Positions 1-9,021 of a stretch of DNA of 64,000 nucleotides are shown piece by piece. Position numbers and translations under genes: made by a program. The stretch's first letter is position 1. Each line of letters opens with the position of its first letter. The stretch comes from CAMFLJ01 sp963702555 (lineage in GTDB: Bacteria > Actinomycetota > Acidimicrobiia > Acidimicrobiales > Acidimicrobilacustridaceae): positions 248,001-312,000 of the forward strand of contig CAVPCW010000013.1 in the NCBI GenBank assembly GCA_963702555.1, read 5' to 3'. The notes beneath the pieces are model-generated. The model was not told the DNA's origin. It searched no databases and saw only the letters and a program-made list of their open reading frames with translations.

Positions 1-1
1 G

Positions 2-1036
2 GGCACCGACCTCGCCATCAACACGGGCATGTGCTCGTACCTGAACATGAACGTGATCGACGGCTACGCCGCCGTGATCAGGAACGGGAAGCAGCACAAC
101 GTCCGCGTCGCCGGCGCCCTGCGGCCCCAGCTGTTCGACTCGCCCGCCGAGGTCACCTCGGTCGGCCCGCTGCGCGCCGAGGTGATCGAGCCGTTCCGCC
201 GCCTGCGGCTGTCGCTCGACGGCGGCCGTGACGACGGCATGGCCTTCGACCTCGAGTGGACCGCGACCCTCGACCCCCACGAGGAGGACCAGCACTTCAG
301 CCGGGTCCGGGGCCGGGTCAACCAGGACTACCGCCGCTACAACCAGTCGGGGCGGGTCAACGGCTGGGTCGAGCTCGGCGGCGAGCGCACCGAGGTGCGC
401 GACTGGTGGGGTGGCCGAGACCACTCCTGGGGTGTGCGCACCGACATCGCCGGCGGCGAGCCGGTCACCGGGCCCGAGGAGCCCCGCAACGGCCGCACCG
501 GCTTCCTCTGGACCTGGCTCATCTTCGGCACCGAGGACGCGGGCGGCTACGTGCAGCTCCAGGAGCTCCCCGACGGCTCGGCCATCCACTCCGAGGGGAT
601 GGTCCGCTGGGCCGACGGCGCCCGCATCACCTCCAACGAGGTGAGCCTCGACTTCGAGGTGCTCCCGGGCACCCGCCGCTTCGCCGACGCCACCTGGACC
701 CTCCACCGCGCGTCGGGGCCCGGGGCCGGCGACTGGAAGCTGCGGGTGCGACCCATCAGCCGGTCGCTGTCGATGCTCGGCCTCGGCTACTCGATGGGCT
801 ACGCCGACGGCCGCGGCTTCGGGGTGTGGCGGGGCGAGGAGCACGTCGAGCACGACGTCTTCGACGTCTCCCACGACGAGGACGTCGTGCTGCCCGACGG
901 CACCGTCGACCGGCCCTACCACCGCGACTGCGCGGTGCTGGTGGAGGTCATCGCCCCCGACGGGACGGTCTCCACGGGCGCCGGCCACGCCGCCATCCTG
1001 CCCACCGGCGAGCTGCCGCTGCGGGGCCTGGTCTGA
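2..1036 (+). CDS. DUF7064/DUF7065-like protein, 5'-truncated by window edge
   Basis: The reading frame is open from base 2, so the true start lies upstream of the window; the first internal ATG is at 29. At least 344 residues are visible, with no signal peptide or membrane segment. The product looks like an all-beta, two-lobed protein. A central RDHSWG motif followed by an Arg is matched by RDRSWG in the protein at 20469-21585, so the two are distant paralogs. From memory these resemble the recently named DUF7064/DUF7065 families; I could not verify this. The kinase-like gene downstream starts only 3 bases after the stop, implying co-transcription. Function unknown; neighbours suggest lipid or CoA-ester metabolism. 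Confidence 0.6.
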   Translation, partial: GTDLAINTGMCSYLNMNVIDGYAAVIRNGKQHNVRVAGALRPQLFDSPAEVTSVGPLRAEVIEPFRRLRLSLDGGRDDGMAFDLEWTATLDPHEEDQHFSRVRGRVNQDYRRYNQSGRVNGWVELGGERTEVRDWWGGRDHSWGVRTDIAGGEPVTGPEEPRNGRTGFLWTWLIFGTEDAGGYVQLQELPDGSAIHSEGMVRWADGARITSNEVSLDFEVLPGTRRFADATWTLHRASGPGAGDWKLRVRPISRSLSMLGLGYSMGYADGRGFGVWRGEEHVEHDVFDVSHDEDVVLPDGTVDRPYHRDCAVLVEVIAPDGTVSTGAGHAAILPTGELPLRGLV

Positions 1037-1039
1037 GCC

Positions 1040-2114
1040 GTGGCCGAGAGCAGCCTCACCACCCCTGACCGCCTGGCCCTCCTGCTCGGCTGGCTGGCCG
1101 GGCAGCTCGGGGCCGACGACCTCCGCCTCGTCGAGGAGCCCCGACCGGCCTCCAACGGCTCGTCGAACGAGACGGCGATGCTGCGCTGCGGCTGGACCGA
1201 TGCCGACGGCCGGGCGGTCGAGCGCGGCTTCGTGGCCCGCACCGCGCCGCGGGCCGAGGGGCTGTTCCTCACCTACGACCTGCGCAAGCAGTACCTGACG
1301 ATGGCGGCGCTGGCCGACACCGACGTGCCGGTGCCCGCATTGGTGGGCTTCGGAGGCGCCGAGGTGCTGGGCGAGGAGTTCTACGTGATGGAGGCGGCGC
1401 CGGGCGAGGCCCCTCCCGACCTCCCGCCCTACACCACGACGGGCTGGCTGCTCGAGGCCGACCCCGCCGACCAACGCCGGGCCCACGACCGCACCCTCGA
1501 GGTGATGGCCCGCATCCACCGCCTCGACATCACCCGGCTCGACCTCGGGTTCATGAGCCCCGACGGCAGCCGCGGGCTCGACGCCCAGCTCGACGACACC
1601 GAGCGCTGGTACCGCTGGGCCGCCGGCGACCGACCCCAGCCCACCATGGCCGCGGTGCTGGCCTGGCTGCGGGCCAACGTGCCAACGGACCTCCCCGCCG
1701 AGGGCCTCAACTGGGGCGACGCCCGCTTCGGCAACGTCCTCTACGAGGACTTCGAGCCGGTGTGCGTCCTCGACTGGGAGATGGCGGCGATCGGCCCCGC
1801 CGAGGTCGACCTGGGGTGGTGGTGGTTCATGAACCGCTACTACACCGAGGGCACCGGCGTGCCACCCCTGCCCGGGTTCCCGTCGGAGGCCGACGCCCGG
1901 GCCCACTACGAGGCGGCCCTCGGTCGACCCCTGCCGCGACATGCGCTTCTACGAGGTGCTGGCCGGGTTCCGCTTCGGGATCATCTTCATCCGGGCCGCA
2001 GCCCTCATCCGCGCGGCCGCCCCCGACGACGGCGGCACCTTCGAGCGCATCAACCCCGTGACCACGATGCTCGCCGCCACGCTCGACCTCCCCGATCCGG
2101 CATCACTCGGCTGA
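1040..2114 (+). CDS. Phosphotransferase family protein (APH/ACAD11-kinase fold), one frameshift
   Basis: Aminoglycoside-phosphotransferase-fold kinase of about 357 residues. The catalytic loop reads NWGDARFGN near residue 227, followed by VLDWEMAAIGP holding the metal-binding Asp. The usual His of the HGD motif is Trp here. Homologs in actinobacteria resemble the kinase domain of ACAD11, which phosphorylates hydroxyacyl-CoA; that role is only a possibility here. The frame breaks near 1935: the continuation RDMRFYEVLAGF runs in another frame to the stop at 2112-2114. A single-base indel explains this. The GTG start is 3 bases after the upstream stop, consistent with one operon. Confidence 0.7.
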
Positions 2115-2186
2115 CGACCCCGGGCGACGACCTCTACGGTGGGCGGGCCCGGCCGCGTGAGCCGGGACGGGACCAGGGGGACGCAC

Positions 2187-2705
2187 GTGAGCGACGACGA
2201 CGCGCTGCAGGAGCTGCTCGCCAAGCAGGCCATCACCGAGGTGCTGCACCGGTACTGCCGCGGCCTCGACCGCATGGACCGCGAGATGGCCGAGTCCGTC
2301 TGGCACCCCGGCGGCACCGCCGACTACGGCCCCATGTTCCAGGGCACGGGCACCGGCTTCCTCGACTGGGTGTGGGGTGCCCACGCCGGCATGGCCCGGC
2401 ACTCGCACATGGTGAGCAACGCCCTGATCGAGGTCGACGTCGCCGCCGGCACCGCGGTCAGCGAGACCTACATCTCGGTGTGGTTGCGCACCCCGCCCCA
2501 CGACGACGTCGTGCTCGACCTGTTCGGCCGGGGCCGCTACGTCGACCGTTGGTCGCGCCGCGACGGCGTGTGGGCCGTCGACCACCGCCGCTACATCGAC
2601 GACCTCCAGCGGGTGCAGGAGAGCCGGGCGTCGAGCCTCACCGACGGCAGCACCGCCACCGGGCGGCGCGACCGCACCGACCCCTCGTTCGAGGTCTTCG
2701 GGTGA
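2187..2705 (+). CDS. SnoaL/NTF2-like protein
   Basis: Small alpha+beta cone protein of 172 residues of the SnoaL-like superfamily, which includes polyketide cyclases, hydroxysteroid isomerases and scytalone-dehydratase-like enzymes. The N-terminal helix has the typical pattern ALQELLAKQAITEVLHRYCRG, and YIDDLQRV lies near the C-terminus. The GTG at 2187 is preceded by an AGGGGG ribosome-binding site about 7 bases upstream, which is why it is preferred over the in-frame codon at 2139. The substrate is unknown. A conserved Tyr-Cys-Arg-Gly-Asp-type segment near residue 24 could hold a catalytic dyad. It ends 12 bases from the convergent GntR gene. Confidence 0.75.
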   Translation: MSDDDALQELLAKQAITEVLHRYCRGLDRMDREMAESVWHPGGTADYGPMFQGTGTGFLDWVWGAHAGMARHSHMVSNALIEVDVAAGTAVSETYISVWLRTPPHDDVVLDLFGRGRYVDRWSRRDGVWAVDHRRYIDDLQRVQESRASSLTDGSTATGRRDRTDPSFEVFG

Positions 2706-2717
2706 ACCGGCCCGCCG

Positions 2718-3395
2718 TCAGCTCGACGGGGCGAGCGGTTCCTCGATCGGGTCGTCGAACACGCCCCGGGCCTGCAGCACGCCGATGAGCACCTCACCGA
2801 GGTCGCGGGTCATGCGCTCGCACTCGGACGCGGCCAGCTCTGCGTCGCCGGCCGTGATCGCCGCGGCGATGGCGGCCACCCCCTGGCGCTCGCGATCCAT
2901 CGACCCCGGGACCTCGGCGAAGAAGTTGCCGGGGTAGAGGTTCGCCGTCACCCTCGTCATCGACGTGAGGCGGGGCGCGGCCGCGGCCCGCTCGAGGGCG
3001 TCGACGTAGGCATAGGTGAGGCGGTTGAACACCGCAGGATCGTCGGGGGCGTCGACGACGGCGGCCGCCGCGTCGAGGAGGCGCTGCAGCGAGTCGGCGT
3101 CGGCCCGCTCGAGGGCCCTGGTGGCCATCAGGGCCACGATGGCGCCGTGGACCTCGAAGTGGTCGCGCACGAAGTCGACGTCGAGGCCGGTGACGTAGGC
3201 GCCACGGTGGGGCTCGACGGTGACCCATCCCTCGCGCTCGAGCGCCACGAGGGCCTCGCGCACGGGGATGCGGCTGACGCCGAGGTCGGCCGCGATCTCG
3301 TCCTGGCGGATGCGCTCACCGGGGCGGTACTCGCCGGTCGTGACCGCCCGCCGGATGTGGGTGGCCACCATCTCACCGCTGCTCGGTCGGTCCAT
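2718..3395 (-). CDS. GntR-family transcriptional regulator (FCD subfamily)
   Basis: DNA-binding regulator of 225 residues: winged helix at roughly residues 8-70, with RQDEIAADLGVSRIPVREAL as the recognition region, then an all-helical FCD ligand domain. The His/Asp metal ligands common in FCD domains (the FH motif and C-terminal His residues) are not apparent, so the ligand is probably organic and needs no bound metal. Downstream (8 bases) in the same operon as the paralog at 3403-4080, with which it shares VEPHRGA, RLTSM and PGNFF segments; the pair is a tandem duplication. Located beside acyl-CoA ligase genes, it may repress local acyl catabolic genes. Confidence 0.88.
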   Translation of the reverse strand: MDRPSSGEMVATHIRRAVTTGEYRPGERIRQDEIAADLGVSRIPVREALVALEREGWVTVEPHRGAYVTGLDVDFVRDHFEVHGAIVALMATRALERADADSLQRLLDAAAAVVDAPDDPAVFNRLTYAYVDALERAAAAPRLTSMTRVTANLYPGNFFAEVPGSMDRERQGVAAIAAAITAGDAELAASECERMTRDLGEVLIGVLQARGVFDDPIEEPLAPSS

Positions 3396-3402
3396 GCCGG
3401 CG

Positions 3403-4080
3403 TCAGGACCCCGCCGGCGCGCCGGCCGACCGCGCCGAGGCGAAGATGCCGCGGGACTCGAGCAGCGCGACGACCGCCTCGCCCTGGCCGCGCAGGAGGG
3501 TGCGGAACTCGGCCGACGCCCGCTCGGGGTCGCGGGCCTCGATGGCCTCGCTCACCCGGGCCACGCCGGCCCGCTGGGCGTCGATGGCGCCGGGGATCTC
3601 CCGGAAGAAGTTGCCGGGCACCAGGCTCGTCATGACCCGGGCCATGGAGGTCAGGCGGGGGGCCCGGGCGACCTCCTCGAGGGTGACGAGGAACGCCCGG
3701 TTCCGGTCGTTGAACGCCTTGGGGTCCTCGCCGGCCGAGGCGACCGCGGCGGCGTCGGCGAGGAGGGTCTCGATGCCGGCGTCGTCGGCGCGCTCGGCGA
3801 CCCGGGCCGCCAGCAGCCCGAACACCAGCCCGTAGAGCTCGTAGTGGTCGCGCACGTAGTCGGCGTCGATGCCCCGCACGAACGCCCCGCGATGGGGCTC
3901 GACGGTGACCCAGCCTTCACGGTCGAGGGCGATGATGGCCTCGCGGACAGGGATGCGGCTGACCCCGAGCTCGGCCGCGATCTCGTCCTGGCGCACGCGG
4001 TCGCCCGGCTTGTACTCGCCGTCGAACACCATGCGCCGCAGATGGGCGGCGACGAGCTCCCCACTGCTCCGACGGATCAT
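3403..4080 (-). CDS. GntR-family transcriptional regulator (FCD subfamily), tandem paralog
   Basis: Regulator of 225 residues, the same length as its neighbour at 2718-3395. The N-terminal winged helix (about residues 8-70) is nearly identical in the recognition helix (LGVSRIPVREAI), while the helical FCD domain has diverged more. This suggests the two bind related operators but sense different ligands. As in the paralog, the FCD metal-binding His residues are missing. It is the upstream member of a two-gene leftward operon and lies 67 bases beyond the end of the acyl-CoA ligase at 4148-5779, so all three could share a transcript. Confidence 0.88.
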   Translation of the reverse strand: MIRRSSGELVAAHLRRMVFDGEYKPGDRVRQDEIAAELGVSRIPVREAIIALDREGWVTVEPHRGAFVRGIDADYVRDHYELYGLVFGLLAARVAERADDAGIETLLADAAAVASAGEDPKAFNDRNRAFLVTLEEVARAPRLTSMARVMTSLVPGNFFREIPGAIDAQRAGVARVSEAIEARDPERASAEFRTLLRGQGEAVVALLESRGIFASARSAGAPAGS

Positions 4081-4147
4081 CGGGCCAGCTTAGGGACCGG
4101 GCCGGAGCCCACCCGCCACACGGGCGTGGGCGTGGGCGTGGATCCGG

Positions 4148-5779
4148 TCACCGCTTCTCGTAGGTGACGTCGGAGGCGTCGAGGTCCCAGGTCGTGGGCG
4201 TGACCCCTTCGTCGCGCAGCTCGCGCTTGAGGACACGACCGACCGGCGAACGGGGCAGCTCCTCGCGGAACTCGATGTAGCGCGGGAGGGCGAAGTACGG
4301 GAGTTGGTCGATGCACCACCGGAACAGCTCCTCCTCGGTGATCGAGGAGCCCTCGTCGAGGATGGCGGTGATCTTCAGGTCGTCCTCGGACATCTCGCTG
4401 AACACCGCGTGCACGGCGACATCGGAGAAGGCGCCGTGGCCCATGATGATGCTCTCGACCTCGAAGCTCGAGATGTTCTCGCCCCGACGGCGGAGGTAGT
4501 CGGCCTTGCGGTCGACGAAGTAGAGGAAGTCCTCGTCGTCGATCCGGCCGATGTCGCCGGTGTGGTACCACCAGTTCCGGCTGGTCGAGACGGTGGCCTC
4601 GGGCCGACCCCAGTAGCCCTCGAACATGACCTCGGGGCGCTTCGGGCGGATGACGATCTCGCCGTCGGTGCCCCGGGGCAGCTCGTTGTCGTCGTCGTCG
4701 AAGATCCGGACGTCGAAGTACTCGCTGTTGACCACGCCCGCGGCGTTGGGCTTGTTGCGGACGCCCGGCGGCTGCCACGAGATGAGGCTCGCCTCGGTGA
4801 CGCCGTAGGCGCCGGAGAAGGTCTGGAGGCCGAAGCGGTCGCGGAAGATGTCGTCGATCTCGGTCGGCATCGGCGCCGCGCCCAGGAGCCGGAGGCTGGT
4901 GTTGGCCTCGGGGGCACCCGACCTCGGCATCTCCGGGCGGTCGACGTCGTGGGCCAGCAGGTAGGCCATCGTGCCGAGGGTGGAGGTGACCGTGGCCCCG
5001 ACCCGGTTCATCTCCGGCCAGAAGTTGGAGACCGAGAACTTGCGGTAGATCGCCGAGCGGCCACCGAACACGAGCGGGCCGAGCACCGCGGTGGTGATGG
5101 CGTTGAAGTGGAACAACGGCAACGGGGTCCAGACGACGTCGTCGGACGTGCGACCCCAGCAGATGCCGATCTGCGTGGTGAGCGCCACGTGGTAGTTGTG
5201 GCTGAGCATGCAGCCCTTGGAGGGCCCGGTGGTGCCGCCGGTGTAGACGAAGGTGCCCAGGTCGACCGGGCGGACGTTCACGCCGGGGTCGGCGTTGTCG
5301 GTCGTGAGCAGCTCGGCCCAGGTGGCGTTGGTCTTGCCGGCGATCGAGGTGGCGGCACCGATGGTGACGACGGTGGTGAGGTCGGGGAGCTCGCCGCTGA
5401 TGCCGTCGAGGCGGTCGGCGAGGTCCTCCTGGACGATGAGCACCTTGGCGCCCGAGTCGTGCAGCTGGTGGCGAAGGTACTGGCCCTTGTAGGCGGTGTT
5501 GATCGGCACGGCGATGGCACCGGCCCAGACGATGCCCCACCACGAGAGGGTGCACTCGATGGAGTTCTCGATGAGCGAGGCCACGCGGTCGCCGGGCTTC
5601 ACGCCGGCGGCGATCAGCGCGTTGGCGACCCGGCAGGCGACGTCGTAGACATCGGCCGCGGAGACCTTCTCGCCGTTGACGTCGAGGTACTCACCGGTCG
5701 GGTCGCTCTCGAGACGGCCCCGGAGCGCGGCGAGCACCGTCGTGTTCCCGCCGTTGCTGACCCACACATCTGCTGCCAC
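4148..5779 (-). CDS. AMP-dependent acyl-CoA synthetase/ligase
   Basis: ANL-superfamily ligase of 543 residues that should activate a carboxylic acid as acyl-AMP and then form the CoA thioester. The P-loop reads VYTGGTTGPSKGCML near residue 180, with Gly in place of the usual Ser. The A5 region GAYGVTEAS is near residue 325, and the A8 hinge WYHTGDIGRI lies near residue 420. Cys-poor and cytosolic, with no transmembrane segment. The family includes FadD17-like mycobacterial enzymes; the substrate cannot be assigned. Divergent from the second ligase at 5952, with an AT-rich probable promoter between them. Confidence 0.9.
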   Translation of the reverse strand: MAADVWVSNGGNTTVLAALRGRLESDPTGEYLDVNGEKVSAADVYDVACRVANALIAAGVKPGDRVASLIENSIECTLSWWGIVWAGAIAVPINTAYKGQYLRHQLHDSGAKVLIVQEDLADRLDGISGELPDLTTVVTIGAATSIAGKTNATWAELLTTDNADPGVNVRPVDLGTFVYTGGTTGPSKGCMLSHNYHVALTTQIGICWGRTSDDVVWTPLPLFHFNAITTAVLGPLVFGGRSAIYRKFSVSNFWPEMNRVGATVTSTLGTMAYLLAHDVDRPEMPRSGAPEANTSLRLLGAAPMPTEIDDIFRDRFGLQTFSGAYGVTEASLISWQPPGVRNKPNAAGVVNSEYFDVRIFDDDDNELPRGTDGEIVIRPKRPEVMFEGYWGRPEATVSTSRNWWYHTGDIGRIDDEDFLYFVDRKADYLRRRGENISSFEVESIIMGHGAFSDVAVHAVFSEMSEDDLKITAILDEGSSITEEELFRWCIDQLPYFALPRYIEFREELPRSPVGRVLKRELRDEGVTPTTWDLDASDVTYEKR

Positions 5780-5860
5780 AGGTTCGTTCTCCCCGGATGG
5801 AGCCGAGCGGGTCGGCCGTCGATCGGCGTGCGGCCCGCGAGGGGCCTCGGCACGGAAGAT

Positions 5861-5880
5861 GGATCATATATGCGGATGTT
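5861..5880. promoter_or_regulatory. AT-rich divergent promoter/operator candidate
   Basis: An isolated AT-rich patch with the palindrome CATATATG at 5865-5872 stands out in the 172-base gap between two divergent acyl-CoA ligase genes. On the minus strand it contains TATGAT, a good -10 match for the ligase starting at 5779. The palindrome could also be a regulator-binding site, for example for the nearby GntR pair. No -35 element was recognised. Confidence 0.4.
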
Positions 5881-5951
5881 TCGCCCGGCCGATGGGCCTG
5901 CTGGGCCGTCGCAGGGGAAGGACCTCGCCCCGGTATGCAATCCTGACCCCC

Positions 5952-7559
5952 GTGACCGACGAGATCGCCGTCCCCGCTGACCTGCCCACGACCGTCGCCG
6001 GCGCGCTGGAGCGCGCCGCGAGGCTCTTCCCCGACATGGAGGCCCTCGTCGAGGGAGACCTCCGCCTCTCGTTCCCGGAGCTGCTGGCCGCCGTCGACGA
6101 GGCCGGCCGGGCCCTGATCGCCACCGGCATCCAGCCCGGTGACCGAGTGTCCATCTGGGCACCGAACTGCGCCGAGTGGGTCATCGCCTGCTCGGCCATC
6201 CACCGCGTCGGCGCGGTTCTCGTGCCGCTCAACACCCGCTTCAAGGGCAACGAGGCGGCATTCATCCTGAACAGCTCCCGGGCCCGGCTGCTGTTCACCG
6301 TCACCGACTTCCTCGACACCGACTACGTCGAGGCCCTCGGTGACCTCTCCGCCCTCCCCCACCTCGAGCAGATCGTCGTGCTCCGTGGCAGCACCCACGA
6401 GGGCAACGTGGCGTGGGACGACTTCCTCGCCCGCGCCGAGGGCGTGCCGGCCGACGCCGCCGCCCTCCGCTCCGCCGAGATCCAGGGCGACGACGTCGCC
6501 AACATCCTCTTCACCTCGGGCACGACCGGGAAGCCCAAGGGCGCCCCGATGCTCAACTCGTCGGTGGTCCGCGCCTACTGGACCTGGGCCAGCGTCGTCG
6601 GGCTCGAGGAGGGCGACCGGTACCTGATCGTCAACCCGTTCTTCCACTCGTTCGGACTGAACTCGGGCATCCTCGCCTGCTACCTCAAGGGCGCCACGAT
6701 CGTCCCCCACGCCGTGTTCGACGTGCCGGCGGTGATGAAGCGGGTCGAGGAGGAGAAGATCACGATGCTCCCCGGTCCGCCCGCGATCTACCAGACGATG
6801 CTCGACCATCCCGAGCGCGACACCTACGACACCTCCACGCTGCGGCTGTCGGTCACCGGCGCCGCCGCTGTGCCCGTCGAGATGATCCGCCGCATGCGCG
6901 AGGAGCTCACGTTCAAGACCATCGTCACCGGCTATGGCCTCACCGAGGCCCACGGCATGGGCACCATGTGCCGCCACGACGACGACCCCGAGATCATCTC
7001 CCAGACCTCGGGCCGGGCCATCCCCGACGTCGAGGTGCTGATCGTCGACGAGGACGGCAACGAGGTGCCCCGCGGCGAGTCGGGCGAGATCGTCATCCGC
7101 GGCTACATCGTGATGCCGGGCTACTTCGAGAACCCCGAGGCCACGGCCGAGACCATCGACGCCGACGGCTGGCTGCACACCGGTGACATCGGCGTGATGG
7201 ACGACGCCGGCAATCTGCGCATCACCGACCGCATCAAGGACATGTTCATCGTCGGCGGCTTCAACGCCTACCCGGCCGAGATCGAGAACGTGATCAACCG
7301 CCATCCGGCCGTCAACCAGGTCGCCGTGGTCGGCGTGCCCGACGCCCGCATGGGCGAGGTCGGAATGGCGTTCGTGGTGCTGCGCCCCGGCGCCGAGCTC
7401 ACCGAGTCCGAGCTGGTGGCCTGGTGCCGCGAGGAGATGGCCAACTACAAGGTGCCGCGCCACGTGCGCTTCTACGACGCGCTGCCCCTGAACGCCTCCA
7501 ACAAGGTGCTGAAGTTCCAGCTCCGCGACGAAGGCGTCGCCTCGATCGCCGAGTCCTGA
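5952..7559 (+). CDS. AMP-dependent acyl-CoA synthetase (FadD3-like)
   Basis: ANL ligase of 535 residues. Motifs: LFTSGTTGKPKGAPM P-loop near residue 180, GYGLTEAHG near 325, WLHTGDIG near 405, ITDRIKDMFIVGGFNAYPAE hinge, and the C-terminal catalytic Lys in NASNKVLKFQLR. The overall pattern recalls FadD3, which activates the steroid-ring-derived propanoate HIP, but many short and medium acyl ligases look alike. The GTG at 5952 is chosen because homology to the family begins there; a Shine-Dalgarno is weak. Divergent from the ligase at 4148-5779. Downstream genes are unrelated, so it may be monocistronic. Confidence 0.9.
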   Translation: MTDEIAVPADLPTTVAGALERAARLFPDMEALVEGDLRLSFPELLAAVDEAGRALIATGIQPGDRVSIWAPNCAEWVIACSAIHRVGAVLVPLNTRFKGNEAAFILNSSRARLLFTVTDFLDTDYVEALGDLSALPHLEQIVVLRGSTHEGNVAWDDFLARAEGVPADAAALRSAEIQGDDVANILFTSGTTGKPKGAPMLNSSVVRAYWTWASVVGLEEGDRYLIVNPFFHSFGLNSGILACYLKGATIVPHAVFDVPAVMKRVEEEKITMLPGPPAIYQTMLDHPERDTYDTSTLRLSVTGAAAVPVEMIRRMREELTFKTIVTGYGLTEAHGMGTMCRHDDDPEIISQTSGRAIPDVEVLIVDEDGNEVPRGESGEIVIRGYIVMPGYFENPEATAETIDADGWLHTGDIGVMDDAGNLRITDRIKDMFIVGGFNAYPAEIENVINRHPAVNQVAVVGVPDARMGEVGMAFVVLRPGAELTESELVAWCREEMANYKVPRHVRFYDALPLNASNKVLKFQLRDEGVASIAES

Positions 7560-7713
7560 GGAAACGGACCGGGCTCGGAGCTCGGCAGCGGGAGGGACGA
7601 CAGCCGCGGCACGTCGGTTGCGGCCGCCTGTCGCGGGCCGCTTGCTCCCCGTCAGCGCTCAAGTGGACGCCGCAGGCGTCCCACCTCTCCGACGATGGGG
7701 CCCGCACCCGACG

Positions 7714-7905
7714 TCAGGATCGGTCGCGAAACCAGGCGCCGATCGCGAGACGCATCGCGATCAGGAGGGCTGCAACGACGAGCGCGCCAGCCCAACTGGA
7801 CCCGGTGAACACCATCCAGACGCCGGCACCAACAACGACTGTCAGGACGAGAACGAAGACCTTGTACGAGGCGGAGGCCTGTAGGCGTTCGGTCCTGCTC
7901 GACAT
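7714..7905 (-). CDS. Small two-helix membrane protein
   Basis: Hypothetical protein of 63 residues with two predicted transmembrane helices, about residues 15-34 and 38-56, and a charged C-terminus (FRDRS). An AGGAGA ribosome-binding site lies about 10 bases before the ATG. No family is recognised. The surrounding 7.6-10 kb stretch has visibly lower GC than the catabolic regions, in keeping with accessory DNA. Confidence 0.55.
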   Translation of the reverse strand: MSSRTERLQASASYKVFVLVLTVVVGAGVWMVFTGSSWAGALVVAALLIAMRLAIGAWFRDRS

Positions 7906-8047
7906 AGCCCAGATCTCCTGCCCGATCTACGACGCGAACCCCTCACCGCACCCGCCGCTCGTCAACGTAGTCGGCCTACTTGGGTGCGGTACTCGTCACC
8001 CAGACCCGGCGGCAGGGAACGCTGTGCGTCTCGGTACGGTCTAGGTC

Positions 8048-8194
8048 ATGGCCCTCCTGAAGAAGCTCGCAGCCGCGATCGCAGTCGGCTTCGGGATGCT
8101 GTTCGCGTCGAAGGCCAAGGATCAGCACTGGAGCGAGACGCCGTCGGTGCTCGTGGATGAGACGCGTGCTGAACGCGAGTCTTCCGATACGTGA
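8048..8194 (+). CDS. Small hypothetical protein (48 residues)
   Basis: A 48-codon reading frame from ATG 8048 to TGA 8194. The N-terminus MALLKKLAAAIAVGFGMLFA looks like a short membrane anchor or uncleaved signal with two Lys residues before it. An acidic, soluble tail follows. Many actinobacteria carry small anchors of this kind, but no family was recognised and the ribosome-binding site is weak. It may be a real small membrane protein or a chance frame. Confidence 0.35.
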   Translation: MALLKKLAAAIAVGFGMLFASKAKDQHWSETPSVLVDETRAERESSDT

Positions 8195-8260
8195 CGGCCA
8201 GCGGACGCGCCATCCCGGCGGTAGGGATACTCCGTCGAGGAGGCCAAGGAGGAGGTCGTG

Positions 8261-8719
8261 ATGAGCTGGAGTGATAGGGACGAGCTCGTCGAGCTGATGG
8301 CGCGCTATGCCGACGTCTCCGACACCAACGACTGGCACGCGCTCCCGCTCACCGTCTTCTGCGACCAGATCACCTGCGACTTCAGCTCGCTCGGCTCGCC
8401 GGCGGTGACCGTCAGCCGCGAGATCTGGTGCCGGCAGGGGGAACGGGCCTTCGCCGGCTGGGCGGCCACCCACCACGTCATCACCGGGCACCGCATCGCC
8501 GTCGACGGCGACCGAGCCACCATCCGAGCTCACGTTCGTGCCGAGCACTGGCTGGCACCCGAGGAGGCCGGCGGCGGACCCGACTGCTGGCTCGTCGTCG
8601 GCTTCTACGACAACACTGCGGTACACACCGCCGACGGCTGGCGCCTGGATTCGGTCACGCTCACCGCCGTCCATCAGGAGAACCCGCACCTCCCCCGCCC
8701 GCCTGCGCCTCGCGGCTGA
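8261..8719 (+). CDS. SnoaL-like nuclear-transport-factor-2 family protein
   Basis: NTF2-like protein of 152 residues. It begins with a helix (RDELVELMARYADVSDTNDW) typical of SnoaL_4 domains and continues with the curved sheet (HHVITGHRIAVDGDRATI). Such folds act as isomerases, dehydratases or lyases, or as ligand-binding subunits. An AAGGAGG site at 8246-8252 supports the ATG at 8261; an adjacent GTG at 8258 is also possible. It stands alone between small unknown genes, so context gives no substrate. It is not close in sequence to the SnoaL-like protein at 2187. Confidence 0.75.
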   Translation: MSWSDRDELVELMARYADVSDTNDWHALPLTVFCDQITCDFSSLGSPAVTVSREIWCRQGERAFAGWAATHHVITGHRIAVDGDRATIRAHVRAEHWLAPEEAGGGPDCWLVVGFYDNTAVHTADGWRLDSVTLTAVHQENPHLPRPPAPRG

Positions 8720-9021
8720 ACGGGTGCTGTCGTCCTTGGGCACGGACGTGCGCTTCGATGAGTGCGACAGACGCGCGCACGCCCTCGTGATCCGAGGTGG
8801 ACCAACGCTGCCACCCTTCCGCTGATCCGGGCGGGGCGCAGCCCGTTCGATCGGTCATCGACTCCCGTGTCGACAAGGCTGCGATGGGGGTGTGGTCTCG
8901 GCGGAGGCATGCCACGGGAACGTCCGTTGTCGCCCACACCGGGCGGTATGGGGTGCTCTTGCAGCTGCCGCCGGCCGCCTCACCGCCGGCCTCGGGAACC
9001 GGGCAGGTCGGGCGTCATGGG
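8720..9021. other. Intergenic stretch without a recognised gene
   Basis: About 300 bases between two convergent genes. Several short open frames cross it on both strands, but none has a family signature, a convincing ribosome-binding site or sensible composition. No strong hairpin was seen. Confidence 0.5.

Noticed and set aside
4110..4142. GTGGGC triplet repeat near the ligase end
   Set aside because: Short low-complexity repeat in a 67-base gap, no clear hairpin.
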